DNA of 39,394 bases. It comes from Pseudomonadota bacterium (GTDB taxonomy: Bacteria; Pseudomonadota; Gammaproteobacteria; Steroidobacterales; Steroidobacteraceae). This document shows, in pieces, positions 1-8,447 of this stretch (its first letter is position 1; the number at the start of each line of letters is the position of its first letter). Where the stretch lies: positions 1 through 39,394 of the forward strand of contig JANYBG010000096.1 in NCBI GenBank assembly GCA_025360865.1, given 5' to 3'. Under the pieces are notes generated by a model. That model ran no database searches. It was not told the DNA's origin and saw only the letters and a list, made by a program, of their open reading frames with translations. The translations under genes were made by a program, and so were the position numbers.

Positions 1-233
1 ACGTCCCACACCAGCCGGTCGCGCGGGGTGTCGTAGATGTAGTGCAGCGCGATCGTGAGCTCCACCGTGCCCAGGCCCGCGGCGAAATGCCCGCCCCGGG
101 TGCTGACACTGTGGATGAGAAAGTCGCGCAGCTCCGCGGCAAGCTCGGTGAGCTTGCTCACCGGTAGGCGGCGCAGGTCCGCGGGGCTCGCTATCGCGGC
201 GAGCAGCGGGTACTTGTCCATCTCGACACTCAT
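1..233 (-). CDS. dxs: 1-deoxy-D-xylulose-5-phosphate synthase, N-terminal fragment (cut by the window edge)
   Basis: The reading frame runs off the left edge, leaving about 77 N-terminal residues. They include the stretch [20 protein letters not shown] and then [20 protein letters not shown], which is the characteristic DXS start with the thiamine-diphosphate-side GGH motif. DXS condenses pyruvate and glyceraldehyde-3-phosphate in the first step of the MEP isoprenoid pathway in the cytoplasm. It lies 55 bp downstream of ispA on the same strand, an xseB-ispA-dxs arrangement known from many proteobacteria. The start [11 protein letters not shown] is taken from the first ATG; a second in-frame ATG lies four codons later. 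The rest of the enzyme is outside the window. Confidence 0.93.
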   Translation of the reverse strand, partial: MSVEMDKYPLLAAIASPADLRRLPVSKLTELAAELRDFLIHSVSTRGGHFAAGLGTVELTIALHYIYDTPRDRLVWD

Positions 234-288
234 CGCGGTGGGAGTTTACACACTCGACCGCGCCGGACCGAGCGGGGCATGCGCGATC

Positions 289-1215
289 TCAACTGGCGCG
301 GTTGACGACAAAGTCGGCCAGCTGCGCCAAGGCCCCGGCCCGCGTCCCCAAGGGGGCGAGCGCGGCGATGGCCGCCTCGCGCAGCTCCTTGGCACGGCGC
401 TTGGCGGCGGGAAGGCCCGCGGTGCTCGGGTACGTCGGTTTCGCGTGCGCGGCATCCGCGCCCGTCGACTTGCCCAGGAGCGCCGGGTCCCCCTCGACAT
501 CCAGGATGTCGTCCTGAATCTGGAAGGCGAGACCCACCTGGGCGCCGAAGCTCTCTAGGCTCGCCAGCTGCGGGCCGCCGGTCACCCCGGCGGCGAGGGC
601 TCCCAGTAGGACGCTGCACTCGATCAGCGCGCCGGTCTTGCGCCGGTGCATGTCCTCGATGCCCGCGACATTGAGCACCTGGCCCACCGCGGCAAGATCG
701 ATCGCCTGCCCGCCGGCCATGCCACTGGTCCCGATCGCGCGCGCCAGCACGCGGATCATCTGCAGCCGTGCCTGCGGGGTGGTTCCCTCCATCGGCTCGT
801 TGGCGAGGACCTCGAACGCCAGCCCCTGCAGCGCATCTCCGACCAGCACCGCGGTGCCCTCGTCGTAGGCCTTGTGGCAGGTGGGGCGGCCGCGGCGCAG
901 GTCGTCGTCGTCCATCGCCGGCAGATCGTCGTGCACCAGACTGTAGACGTGGATCAGCTCAACCGCGGCGGCGGGGGCGTCGAGGCTGGCAAGCGGTGCT
1001 CCGAGAGATTCACCGGTGAGGTACACCAGCGTCGGGCGCAGCCGCTTACCCGCGCCAAGGACGCTGTAGCGCATGGCTGCGCGCAGTCTCGCGGTGCCTG
1101 GGTCCGGCAGCGCGAGCGCGCGGTCGAGTACGCCCTCGATGCGCGCCCGGCAGGCGGCCACCCGGGCGGCGAAAACGGTGAAAGGGCGGGGATCGCCCGC
1201 GGGCGGGGCGCTCAC
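289..1215 (-). CDS. ispA: Farnesyl diphosphate synthase (short-chain polyprenyl synthase)
   Basis: The protein has 308 residues, close to the usual size for IspA. It makes farnesyl diphosphate from isopentenyl and dimethylallyl/geranyl diphosphate, feeding undecaprenyl and quinone side-chain synthesis. The first aspartate-rich motif is HDDLPAMDDDDLRRGRPT (D96, D97, D102), the second is FQIQDDILD near residue 235, and GAGKRLRP near residue 55 binds diphosphate. The start ATG overlaps the xseB stop in an ATGA junction, so translation is probably coupled. Upstream xseB and downstream dxs on the same strand suggest one operon. A geranyl or geranylgeranyl chain length cannot be excluded from sequence alone, but the context favours IspA. 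Confidence 0.95.
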   Translation of the reverse strand: MSAPPAGDPRPFTVFAARVAACRARIEGVLDRALALPDPGTARLRAAMRYSVLGAGKRLRPTLVYLTGESLGAPLASLDAPAAAVELIHVYSLVHDDLPAMDDDDLRRGRPTCHKAYDEGTAVLVGDALQGLAFEVLANEPMEGTTPQARLQMIRVLARAIGTSGMAGGQAIDLAAVGQVLNVAGIEDMHRRKTGALIECSVLLGALAAGVTGGPQLASLESFGAQVGLAFQIQDDILDVEGDPALLGKSTGADAAHAKPTYPSTAGLPAAKRRAKELREAAIAALAPLGTRAGALAQLADFVVNRAS

Positions 1216-1586
1216 TGCGGATCCGGGTTGCCCGCGGACCCTTCCTCATCGGCTTCGAAGGCTTGCGCCTGCGGCTCGCCCCCCCGCTTCAGCAGGATCT
1301 CGACCTTCTGCTGCGCGGCCTGCAGCGAGCGTTGGCAGTGCCGCGTCAGCGCGACGCCGCGCTCGAACAGCTTCAGCGCCTCATCCAGCGGCAGGTCCCC
1401 GCGCTCGAGCCGCTCGGTGAGCGTCTCAAGTTCAGTCAGGGCCTGTTCGAAGTCGGGAGCTTTGCTGCTACGGGCCAAGGGCGTGCGATCCAATTTTTCG
1501 GAAGCCGAGGAGACAGGGGCGCGCAACGTTACACAGCACCGCGTGTGAGGGTCAACGCGCGGTTGACGTCCCTTGGACTGCGGCAT
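1212..1586 (-). CDS. xseB: Exodeoxyribonuclease VII small subunit
   Basis: The conserved core runs from DFEQALTELETLTERLERGD through LPLDEALKLFERGVALTRHCQ, the typical XseB two-helix fold that binds the large nuclease subunit XseA. XseA is not in the window. The C-terminus is an acidic tail. The start is uncertain. The only ATG (at 1586) adds about 38 Arg-rich residues not expected in XseB, which is usually near 80 residues, and it lies inside the -10 region proposed for the divergent rubrerythrin gene. It does have an AGGA at close spacing. A TTG at 1493 would give a more usual 93-residue protein but lacks a good ribosome-binding site. The stop overlaps the ispA start. Confidence 0.88.
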   Translation of the reverse strand: MPQSKGRQPRVDPHTRCCVTLRAPVSSASEKLDRTPLARSSKAPDFEQALTELETLTERLERGDLPLDEALKLFERGVALTRHCQRSLQAAQQKVEILLKRGGEPQAQAFEADEEGSAGNPDPQ

Positions 1587-1591
1587 ACAGT
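1563..1591 (+). promoter_or_regulatory. Sigma70-like promoter of the rubrerythrin operon
   Basis: TTGACG (1563-1568) and TACAGT (1586-1591) are separated by exactly 17 bp, matching the -35 and -10 consensus at 5/6 and 4/6 positions. Transcription would start near 1598, about 35 bp before the rubrerythrin ATG. It is among the best promoter-like sequences in this G+C-rich window and lies directly upstream of the palindrome at 1606-1620. This is inference from sequence only. Confidence 0.55.
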
Positions 1592-1605
1592 CCTAAGCTC
1601 GATGG

Positions 1606-1620
1606 TTAGACCCAGTCTAA
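1606..1620. promoter_or_regulatory. Perfect 15-bp palindrome, candidate repressor operator
   Basis: TTAGAC-CCA-GTCTAA is a perfect 6-3-6 inverted repeat. It sits about 8 to 22 bp after the predicted transcription start and just before the GAGGAAC ribosome-binding site of the rubrerythrin gene. That position suits a repressor. The shape, with TTAGA half-sites around a 3-bp centre, loosely resembles the iron-control element bound by Irr, a Fur-family protein known mainly from alphaproteobacteria. Rrf2- or PerR-type regulators are alternatives. No regulator gene is adjacent, so the binding protein is unknown. Confidence 0.5.
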
Positions 1621-1632
1621 GTGAGGAACGAG

Positions 1633-2046
1633 ATGAATCTCAAAGGCAGCAAGACCGAGAAGAACCTTAAGGACGCATTCGCCGGCGAGTCGCAGGCGAA
1701 CCGTCGCTACCTGTATTTCGCGCAGAAGGCTGACGTTGAGGGATTCAACGACGTTTCCGCGGTGTTCCGCTCGACCGCCGAGGGCGAGACCGGGCATGCC
1801 CACGGCCACCTTGAGTACCTCGAGGCGGTAGGCGATCCGGCCACGGGCCTGCCGATCGGCGAGACCCACAACAATCTCAAGGCGGCGATCGCCGGCGAGA
1901 CGCACGAGTACTCGGACATGTACCCGGGCATGGCGAAGGCGGCGCGCGAGGAGGGTTTCGCGGAGATCGCCGACTGGTTCGAGACGCTGGCCAAGGCCGA
2001 GCGCTCGCATGCCAATCGCTTCCAGAAGGCCCTCGACGGACTCTGA
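1633..2046 (+). CDS. Rubrerythrin-family diiron protein lacking a rubredoxin domain
   Basis: The protein has 137 residues and is a four-helix ferritin-like domain. Visible diiron ligands are E19, E52xxH55, E89 (with E92 close by) and E123xxH126, the paired ExxH pattern of rubrerythrins. There is no C-terminal CxxC rubredoxin domain, so electrons must come from another protein. Rubrerythrins reduce hydrogen peroxide in the cytoplasm. The ATG at 1633 is preferred over an in-frame GTG at 1621 because GAGGAAC lies 5-6 bp before it. The next two genes on the strand are an Fe-S oxidoreductase and a DUF3501 protein, a grouping that recurs in proteobacteria and suggests a dedicated electron route. 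Peroxidase activity is inferred from the family, not shown here. Confidence 0.9.
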   Translation: MNLKGSKTEKNLKDAFAGESQANRRYLYFAQKADVEGFNDVSAVFRSTAEGETGHAHGHLEYLEAVGDPATGLPIGETHNNLKAAIAGETHEYSDMYPGMAKAAREEGFAEIADWFETLAKAERSHANRFQKALDGL

Positions 2047-2058
2047 GGATCCTGCGAT

Positions 2059-2089
2059 ACCGGCCGCGTGCGCACAGCCCGCGGCCGGT
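2059..2089 (+). terminator. Strong intercistronic hairpin between rubrerythrin and the Fe-S gene
   Basis: ACCGGCCGCG (2059-2068) and CGCGGCCGGT (2080-2089) pair perfectly over 10 bp around an 11-nt loop. The stem is followed by GCTCGTTTG, a poor T tract. It may act as a partial terminator or an RNA-stabilising stem, giving more rubrerythrin than downstream products. A full stop seems unlikely because the next gene starts only 25 bp later on the same strand and no promoter is evident between them. Confidence 0.5.
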
Positions 2090-2114
2090 GCTCGTTTGAA
2101 AGTCGCCAACTCCA

Positions 2115-3491
2115 ATGAGCACTACGCCTTCGGAACCTGGAGCCTCAGCGGCCGAGCGTGAGGGCAGCCTCGAGGCACCCACGCGGCATCCGCTCGAATG
2201 GCGCTCGGCGGCCTTCTACGACCCCGCGGCGCTCGACCAGGAACTCGAGCGGGTCTTCGACATCTGCCACGGCTGTCGTCGCTGCTTCAACCTGTGCAAC
2301 TCATTCCCAGTGCTGTTCGACGCGGTCGACGCGACCCAGGAGGGCGAGGTCGCAGGCGTCGACAAGAAGGCCTACTGGGAGGTCGTCGACAATTGCTACC
2401 TGTGCGACATGTGCTTCATGACGAAGTGCCCGTACGTGCCGCCCCATCCCTGGCATGTCGACTTTCCGCACCTGATGCTGCGGGCGAAGGCCGTGCGGAC
2501 CCGCGCCGAAGGCCTGAGCCTGCGCGAGAAGACGCTCGCGGCCACCGATACGGTCGGTTCGCTCGCCGGCATCCCGGTGATCAGCGAGATAGTGAACGCG
2601 GTGAACCATTCCGCCCCGGGGCGCGCGCTGCTCGAGAAGGTGCTGGGCGTCGACCGCGGCGCCCCACTGCCGGATTACCACGCGCGCACCGCGCGCAAGC
2701 GCCTCGCGCACCTGGCCACCACCGCCGACCCGGTGTCCGCCGAGGCCCGCGCCACCCCTGCAACCCGCGGGCGCGTCGCGCTCTTCACCACCTGCTACGG
2801 CAACCGCAACGAGCCGGGGCTGGATGAGGACCTCGTGGCGATCTTCGGGCACAACGGCATCGAGGTGGCTCTGCTGCCGCGCGAGCGTTGCTGTGGCATG
2901 CCGCGGCTTGAGCTCGGTGACCTTGAGGCCGTGGCGAGGCTCAAGGAGCACAACATCCCGCAGCTCGCCCAGGCGATCGAGTCCGGCTACGACGTAGTGG
3001 CGCCGATTCCCTCGTGCGTTCTCATGTTCAAGCAGGAGTTGCCGCTCATGTTTCCCGAGGATGCGCAGGTGCGCGCCGTCGCGGAGCACACCTTCGATCC
3101 CTTCGAGTACCTCATGCTGCGCCTCCAGGCGGGCTTGCTGCGCACCGACTTCAAGGCGCGCCTCGGGAAGGTCAGTTACCACGTGCCATGCCACCTGCGA
3201 GTGCAGAACCTGGGCCTCAAGACGCGCGACATGCTCAGGCTCGTGCCCGAGACGACCGTGGATGTCATCGAGCGCTGCTCGGGTCACAACGGCACGTACG
3301 GGGTGAAGAAGGAATTCCGCGCGGCGTCCATGAAGATCGGTCGCCCGGTCATGACGCGTGTCGAGAACGGCAAGGCGGACCACTACAGCAGCGATTGCCC
3401 GATGGCGGGGCACCAGATCGAGAGTGGGCTCACCGAGGCACGGGAGCCGGAACACCCGCTGCGACTGCTGCGCATGGCGTACGGAATCTGA
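2115..3491 (+). CDS. Fe-S/CCG-domain oxidoreductase (HdrD/GlpC-like)
   Basis: This 458-residue protein has two [4Fe-4S] ferredoxin-type motifs, C51xxC54xxC57xxxC61 and C94xxC97xxC100xxxxC105P. Two cysteine-rich CCG-type regions follow. The first has C227 and C259-C260-G; the second has C301, C359, C388 and C428, with CSG in place of CCG. This layout is shared with the heterodisulfide reductase HdrD and the GlpC subunit, but there is no flavin domain or membrane segment. It is probably a cytoplasmic electron carrier or reductase. Its position after a rubrerythrin without rubredoxin suggests it supplies electrons to that protein; this is inference. The stop overlaps the DUF3501 start (TGATG), implying coupled translation. 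The substrate and electron donor are unknown. Confidence 0.88.
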   Translation: MSTTPSEPGASAAEREGSLEAPTRHPLEWRSAAFYDPAALDQELERVFDICHGCRRCFNLCNSFPVLFDAVDATQEGEVAGVDKKAYWEVVDNCYLCDMCFMTKCPYVPPHPWHVDFPHLMLRAKAVRTRAEGLSLREKTLAATDTVGSLAGIPVISEIVNAVNHSAPGRALLEKVLGVDRGAPLPDYHARTARKRLAHLATTADPVSAEARATPATRGRVALFTTCYGNRNEPGLDEDLVAIFGHNGIEVALLPRERCCGMPRLELGDLEAVARLKEHNIPQLAQAIESGYDVVAPIPSCVLMFKQELPLMFPEDAQVRAVAEHTFDPFEYLMLRLQAGLLRTDFKARLGKVSYHVPCHLRVQNLGLKTRDMLRLVPETTVDVIERCSGHNGTYGVKKEFRAASMKIGRPVMTRVENGKADHYSSDCPMAGHQIESGLTEAREPEHPLRLLRMAYGI

Positions 3492-4072
3492 TGCCCAAGC
3501 TCGCGGTCGCCGATCTGATGCCGCTCGAGCAGTACGCGCGCGAGCGCGGCGCTTTCCGCGAACGCGTGCTCGCGCACAAGGTCGCGCGCCGCCTGGCCGT
3601 GGGCCCCCATGCCACATGGATCTTCGAGGACCGCCTCACGGTGCAGTATCAGGTGCAGGAGATGCTGCGCACCGAGCGCATCTTCGAACCCGAGGGAATC
3701 GCCGAGGAGCTCGGCGCCTACAACCCGCTCATTCCCGATGGCAGCAACTGGAAGGTCACGCTGCTCCTGGAGTACGACACAAACGCGCGTCCGGCGGCGC
3801 TCGCCAGCCTCAGGGGCGTCGAGGATCGCTGCTGGGTGCGGGTGCGGGGCCATGAGCGCGTGTTCGCGATCGCCGACGAGGACCTGCCGCGCGAGAACGC
3901 GGAGAAGACCGCCGCGGTGCACTTCCTGCGTTTCGAGCTCACGCCGGCGATGCGCGCGGCGCTGCATGCCGTCGCGGCGTTGGCCGTGGGCATCGACCAC
4001 GAGAATTACCGCCACCAGATCGACCCGGTGACGCAGGCGGTCCGCGACTCGCTGGCCGCTGATCTTAGCTAG
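3491..4072 (+). CDS. DUF3501 family protein
   Basis: The product has 193 residues, no signal peptide, no membrane segment and no cysteine motif, so it does not look like a metal-cluster carrier. I recognise it as DUF3501 from features such as PHATWIFEDRLTVQYQVQEM, the NPLIP stretch, and the C-terminal VGIDHENYRHQ segment. Members are typically encoded beside a rubrerythrin and an HdrD-like Fe-S protein, as here. No biochemical function is established to my knowledge. The one-base stop/start overlap with the upstream gene suggests fixed stoichiometry with the Fe-S protein, perhaps as a partner subunit. Confidence 0.82.
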   Translation: MPKLAVADLMPLEQYARERGAFRERVLAHKVARRLAVGPHATWIFEDRLTVQYQVQEMLRTERIFEPEGIAEELGAYNPLIPDGSNWKVTLLLEYDTNARPAALASLRGVEDRCWVRVRGHERVFAIADEDLPRENAEKTAAVHFLRFELTPAMRAALHAVAALAVGIDHENYRHQIDPVTQAVRDSLAADLS

Positions 4073-4175
4073 CCGATCGCGGCCGCTTTCCCACGCCAAA
4101 TCCGCGCGCGCTTGCGCTAAGATCGCGCCGCGCCCGCGTTCGCACCAGGGCGAGCCACGGATTTTGTGACACCGG

Positions 4176-6068
4176 ATGACCCAGTCCTACACCGCTTCCG
4201 ACATCGAGGTCCTGAGCGGCCTCGAGCCAGTCCGGCGCCGCCCCGGCATGTACACCCACACCTCGCGCCCGAACCACCTGGCGCACGAGGTCATCGACAA
4301 CAGCGTCGATGAGGCGCTCGCCGGCTACTGCAAGCAGATCGACGTCACCCTGTTCAAGGATGGCTCGTTGCAGGTCGCCGACGACGGCCGCGGCATGCCA
4401 GTGGACATCCATCCCAAGGAGAAGGTGAGCGGCGCGGAGCTGATCCTCACGCGCCTGCACGCCGGCGGCAAATTCTCCGATGCCACGTACAAGTTCTCCG
4501 GCGGCTTGCACGGCGTGGGCGTCTCGGTGGTGAACGCGCTCTCCAAGCACCTGGAGTGCTGGATCCGGCGGGGCGGCAAGGAATATAACATCGCCTTCAA
4601 GGACGGCGCGATCACCTCCAAGCTCGAGGAGATAGGGACCGTCGGCCAGCGTAACACCGGCAGCACGGTGCGCTTCTGGCCGGACGCCAAGTTCTTCGAT
4701 TCCGACAAGTTCTCTGTCCCGCCGCTCAAGCATGTCCTGAAGGCCAAGGCCGTCCTGTGCCCCGGTTTGCGCGTCACGTTCAAGAACGAGGCGACCGGCG
4801 AGAAGGACGAGTGGTTCTTCACCGGTGATCTGGGCGCCTATCTCATTGAGGAACTGCAGAAAGAGACACGTATCCCGGCCGAGCCGATCACTGGCGCGCT
4901 AACCGAGGACAATGACTCGGTCGACTACGCCTTGTGCTGGGCGCCGGATGCGGAAACGGCCCTCGGGGAAAGCTACGTCAACCTCATCCCCACCATCGAG
5001 GGCGGCACGCACGTCAATGGCTTGCGCGCCGGCGTCGCCGCGGCGGTGCGCGAGTTCTGCGAGTTCCGCAACCTCGTGCCGCGCGGGCTGAAGCTCACCC
5101 CCGAGGACGTGTGGGACAAGGCCAACTACGTGCTCTCGATCAAGATCCAGGAGCCGCAGTTCGCCGGGCAGATGAAGGAGCGCCTCGGTTCGCGTGAGGC
5201 GGCGCCCTTGGTCGAGGGCTTCGCGCGCGATTCGGTGGCGCTGTGGCTGAACCGCCATCCCGATGCCGGCGAGCGCATCGCGCAGTTCGCGATCCAGAAC
5301 GCCCAGGAGCGCGCGAAAGCCGCCCAGAAGATCGTGCGCAAGCGCATCGCCGGCGGCCCCGCTCTGCCGGGCAAGCTCGCCGACTGCGTGAGCCAGGAAC
5401 CGCGCCGCTGCGAGCTGTTCCTCGTCGAGGGCGACTCCGCCGGCGGCTCCGCCAAGCAGGCGCGCGACAAGGACTTCCAGGCGATCATGCCGCTGCGCGG
5501 CAAGATCCTGAATACCTGGGAACTGGACGCCCACCAGATCGCCGGTAGCGAGGAGGTGCACAACATCAGCATCGCGATGGGTATCGACCCGGGCTCGGCG
5601 GACCTGAGCCAGCTGCGTTACCACAAGATCTGCATCCTCGCGGACGCGGACTCGGACGGGCAGCACATCGCGACCCTGCTGTGCGCGCTGTTCCTGCGCC
5701 ACTTCCGCCCGCTGGTGGCCAACGGCCACGTGTATGTCGCCATGCCGCCGTTGTACCGGATCGATGCGGGCAAGCAGGTGCATTACGCGCTCGATGACGG
5801 CGAGCGCGACCAGTTCCTGAAGAAGATCGAGAAGGAGAACGCGCGCACCCGGCCAATGGTGACCCGCTTCAAGGGCTTAGGGGAGATGAACCCCTCGCAG
5901 TTGCGTGAGACCACGATCGACCCTCGCACGCGGCGCCTGGTGCAGCTGACCATCGAGGGCAAGGACAACACGGACCAGTTGATGGACATGCTGCTCGCCA
6001 AGAAACGCTCGGCTGACCGGCGCGAATGGCTTGAACAGAAGGGCAACCTCGCTGAAGTGCAGGTCTAG
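4176..6068 (+). CDS. parE: DNA topoisomerase IV subunit B
   Basis: The 630-residue length matches ParE rather than the longer proteobacterial GyrB, which carries an insert. The GHKL ATPase part shows [17 protein letters not shown] and [13 protein letters not shown]. The TOPRIM part shows [21 protein letters not shown] and DADSDGQHI, the acidic metal site. With ParC it decatenates daughter chromosomes. parC follows only 2 bp later, so the two are one transcription unit. The ATG lacks a clear ribosome-binding site; the conserved N-terminus ([20 protein letters not shown]) supports it. The 103 bp upstream hold no gene and only a weak TAAGAT element at 4118-4123. Confidence 0.96.
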   Translation: MTQSYTASDIEVLSGLEPVRRRPGMYTHTSRPNHLAHEVIDNSVDEALAGYCKQIDVTLFKDGSLQVADDGRGMPVDIHPKEKVSGAELILTRLHAGGKFSDATYKFSGGLHGVGVSVVNALSKHLECWIRRGGKEYNIAFKDGAITSKLEEIGTVGQRNTGSTVRFWPDAKFFDSDKFSVPPLKHVLKAKAVLCPGLRVTFKNEATGEKDEWFFTGDLGAYLIEELQKETRIPAEPITGALTEDNDSVDYALCWAPDAETALGESYVNLIPTIEGGTHVNGLRAGVAAAVREFCEFRNLVPRGLKLTPEDVWDKANYVLSIKIQEPQFAGQMKERLGSREAAPLVEGFARDSVALWLNRHPDAGERIAQFAIQNAQERAKAAQKIVRKRIAGGPALPGKLADCVSQEPRRCELFLVEGDSAGGSAKQARDKDFQAIMPLRGKILNTWELDAHQIAGSEEVHNISIAMGIDPGSADLSQLRYHKICILADADSDGQHIATLLCALFLRHFRPLVANGHVYVAMPPLYRIDAGKQVHYALDDGERDQFLKKIEKENARTRPMVTRFKGLGEMNPSQLRETTIDPRTRRLVQLTIEGKDNTDQLMDMLLAKKRSADRREWLEQKGNLAEVQV

Positions 6069-6070
6069 GC

Positions 6071-8338
6071 GTGCCGGAGAACCAGGAGCTTAACTTCGAG
6101 GGTGTCGAGCGCCAGCCGCTGCGCACCTTCACCGAGAAGGCCTACCTCGACTACTCGATGTACGTGATCCTCGACCGCGCGCTGCCATTCCTCGGGGACG
6201 GCCTGAAGCCGGTGCAGCGGCGCATCACCTACGCGATGAGTGAGCTGGGGCTGTCGGCAGTCAACAAGGCCAAGAAGTCGGCGCGCACGGTCGGGGACGT
6301 GCTGGGCAAGTTCCACCCGCACGGTGACAGCGCCTGCTATGAGGCGATGGTGCTCATGGCGCAGCCCTTCGCCTACCGCTATCCGCTCATCGACGGGCAA
6401 GGCAACTGGGGCTCCCAGGATGACCCCAAGTCCTTCGCCGCGATGCGCTACACGGAGGCGAAGCTCACCAAGTACGCCGATGTCCTGCTGGGGGAACTCT
6501 CCGAGGGCACCGTCGACTGGACCCCCAACTTTGACGGCACGCTCGAGGAACCCGTGTTCCTGCCGGCGCGCCTGCCGAACCTGTTGCTCAACGGCACCTC
6601 GGGGATCGCGGTCGGCATGGCCACCGACATCCCCCCGCACAACCTGCGCGAGGTGGCCAACGCCTGCGTTCACCTGCTCGAGGACCCCGAGGCCACCACC
6701 GCGCAGCTGATGAAGTTCGTGAAGGGCCCGGACCTTCCCACCGGGGCCGAGATCATCTCCCCGCGCGCGGACCTCAAGGAGTTCTACGAGAACGGGCTCG
6801 GGACCTTCAAGGCGCGCGCCACCTGGGAGGTTGAGGAGGGCAACATCGTCATCACCGCCTTCCCGTACCAGGTCTCCCCGACCAAGGTGCAGGAGCAGAT
6901 CGCCGAGCAGATGCGGGCGAAGAAGCTGCCGATGGTCGATGCGCTGAACGACGAGTCGGACCATGAGAACCCGGTGCGCGTGGTGGTCGTGCCGCGTTCC
7001 AACCGCGTCGACCTGACCGAGCTCATGAACCACCTGTTCGCGACCACCGATCTTGAGCGCAGCTACCGGGTCAACCTGAACATCATCGCCCTCGACGGCC
7101 GGCCGCGGGTGATGAACCTGCGCGACGTGTTGAGCGAGTGGCTGGAGTTCCGCACCCGCACCGTGACACGGCGCCTGGAATACCGCCTGAGCAAGGTTGC
7201 GAAGAGGCTGCACATCCTTGATGGCCTGCTCGTCGCCTTCCTCAACCTCGACGAGGTGATTCGCATCATCCGCCGCGAGGACGAGCCGAAGCCTGTGCTG
7301 ATGAAGCGCTTCAGGCTCTCCGCGGAACAGACCGAGGAGATCCTCAACACGCGCCTGCGGCATCTCGCCAAGCTCGAGGAGATGAAGATCCGCGAAGAGC
7401 AGAAGGCGCTGTCGCTCGAGCGCGAGGAGCTCGAGGCGCTGCTCAAGAGCAAGGCGAAGCTCAAGAAGCTCATCGCCGCGGAGATCCGCGCGGACGCGGA
7501 CAAGTTCGGCGACGAGCGCCGCACCAAGATCATCGAGCGCGAGGCCGCGCAGGCGATCGACGAGACGAGCCTTATTCCGAACGAGCCGGTCACCGTCGTG
7601 CTCTCCACCGGCGGCTTCGTGCGCTCGGCCAAGGGCCATGAGGTCGAGCCGGGTGCTCTGTCGTACAAAAGCGGCGACGCCTTCCAGGCGCTCGCGCGCG
7701 GGCGCAGCCTGCAATCGGCCGTGTTCATCGATAGCACCGGCCGCACATATACCCTGCCGGCCCACTCGCTGCCCTCCGCGCGCGGCCACGGCGAGCCGCT
7801 CTCCGGGCGGCTGGATCCGCCGGACGGGGCGAAGTACACCGGCGTCATGATCGGGGAGCCTGAGGACCTGTGGTTGCTGGCAAGTGACGCGGGCTATGGC
7901 TTCACGGCCCGGCTGAAGGACCTGGTGACCGACCGGCGAGCCGGCAAGACCGTGCTGAACGTGCCGGAGAACGCGCATGTGCTGGCGCCCGCGCCGGTGC
8001 CGAGCGTGGATTCCCTCGTCGTGGTCGTCAGCAGCGAGGGCAAGCTGCTCGCGTTTAAGGTAGGTGAGGTGCCCGAGATGCCGCGCGGTAAGGGCAACAA
8101 GCTCTACGACATCCCCGGCAAGAAAGCGCAGGCGCGCACGGAGCTGATGACCGCTGTCGCGGTGGTGCCGCCCAAGGCGATTCTCATCCTCTTCTCGGGC
8201 GAGGTGCGCAAGGAGCTCGATTGGCGCGAGCTGCAGGGCTACATCGGCGAGCGTGCCCAGCGTGGGGCGGTGCTCAAGCGTGGCTGGCCGCGCAACATCG
8301 ATCGCATGGAAGTGCGGCTGCCCACCCCTGCCACCTGA
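6071..8338 (+). CDS. parC: DNA topoisomerase IV subunit A
   Basis: The protein has 755 residues and starts with GTG, 2 bp after the parE stop. The breakage-reunion domain has the quinolone-pocket segment [12 protein letters not shown], with S87 and E91 corresponding to E. coli S80 and E84. Both are the drug-susceptible residues. The catalytic tyrosine is Y127 in AAMRYTEA. The C-terminal region is a degenerate beta-propeller, as is usual for ParC. Together with ParE it forms the heterotetramer that separates replicated chromosomes. ParC is favoured over GyrA by the adjacent parE and by the ParC-like N-terminus. Confidence 0.96.
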   Translation: MPENQELNFEGVERQPLRTFTEKAYLDYSMYVILDRALPFLGDGLKPVQRRITYAMSELGLSAVNKAKKSARTVGDVLGKFHPHGDSACYEAMVLMAQPFAYRYPLIDGQGNWGSQDDPKSFAAMRYTEAKLTKYADVLLGELSEGTVDWTPNFDGTLEEPVFLPARLPNLLLNGTSGIAVGMATDIPPHNLREVANACVHLLEDPEATTAQLMKFVKGPDLPTGAEIISPRADLKEFYENGLGTFKARATWEVEEGNIVITAFPYQVSPTKVQEQIAEQMRAKKLPMVDALNDESDHENPVRVVVVPRSNRVDLTELMNHLFATTDLERSYRVNLNIIALDGRPRVMNLRDVLSEWLEFRTRTVTRRLEYRLSKVAKRLHILDGLLVAFLNLDEVIRIIRREDEPKPVLMKRFRLSAEQTEEILNTRLRHLAKLEEMKIREEQKALSLEREELEALLKSKAKLKKLIAAEIRADADKFGDERRTKIIEREAAQAIDETSLIPNEPVTVVLSTGGFVRSAKGHEVEPGALSYKSGDAFQALARGRSLQSAVFIDSTGRTYTLPAHSLPSARGHGEPLSGRLDPPDGAKYTGVMIGEPEDLWLLASDAGYGFTARLKDLVTDRRAGKTVLNVPENAHVLAPAPVPSVDSLVVVVSSEGKLLAFKVGEVPEMPRGKGNKLYDIPGKKAQARTELMTAVAVVPPKAILILFSGEVRKELDWRELQGYIGERAQRGAVLKRGWPRNIDRMEVRLPTPAT

Positions 8339-8365
8339 GGCGCGCGTCCGCCCCGCGCGGGTGGC

Positions 8366-8402
8366 GGGCAGGACGCCTGCCCCTTGGCCCGATCACCGGG
8401 CC
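8366..8402 (+). terminator. Two consecutive hairpins after parC
   Basis: GGGCAGG-acg-CCTGCCC (8366-8382) is a perfect 7-bp stem with a 3-nt loop. It is followed within 4 bp by GGCCCG-atcac-CGGGCC (8386-8402), a perfect 6-bp stem. They occupy the 109-bp space between parC and the next gene. There is no T run, so this is at best a weak or Rho-assisted terminator. Confidence 0.4.
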
Positions 8403-8447
8403 GGCATCCAGGTCCGAACGCAGGTCGCGTCTCACCGAGAGGTTCCC

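Noticed and set aside
6065-7978. A long open frame (over 630 codons) antisense to parC
   Set aside because: It lies wholly inside a clearly recognised parC and is Arg/Leu/Val/His-rich without any family motif. Such frames arise from strong G/C bias at third codon positions.
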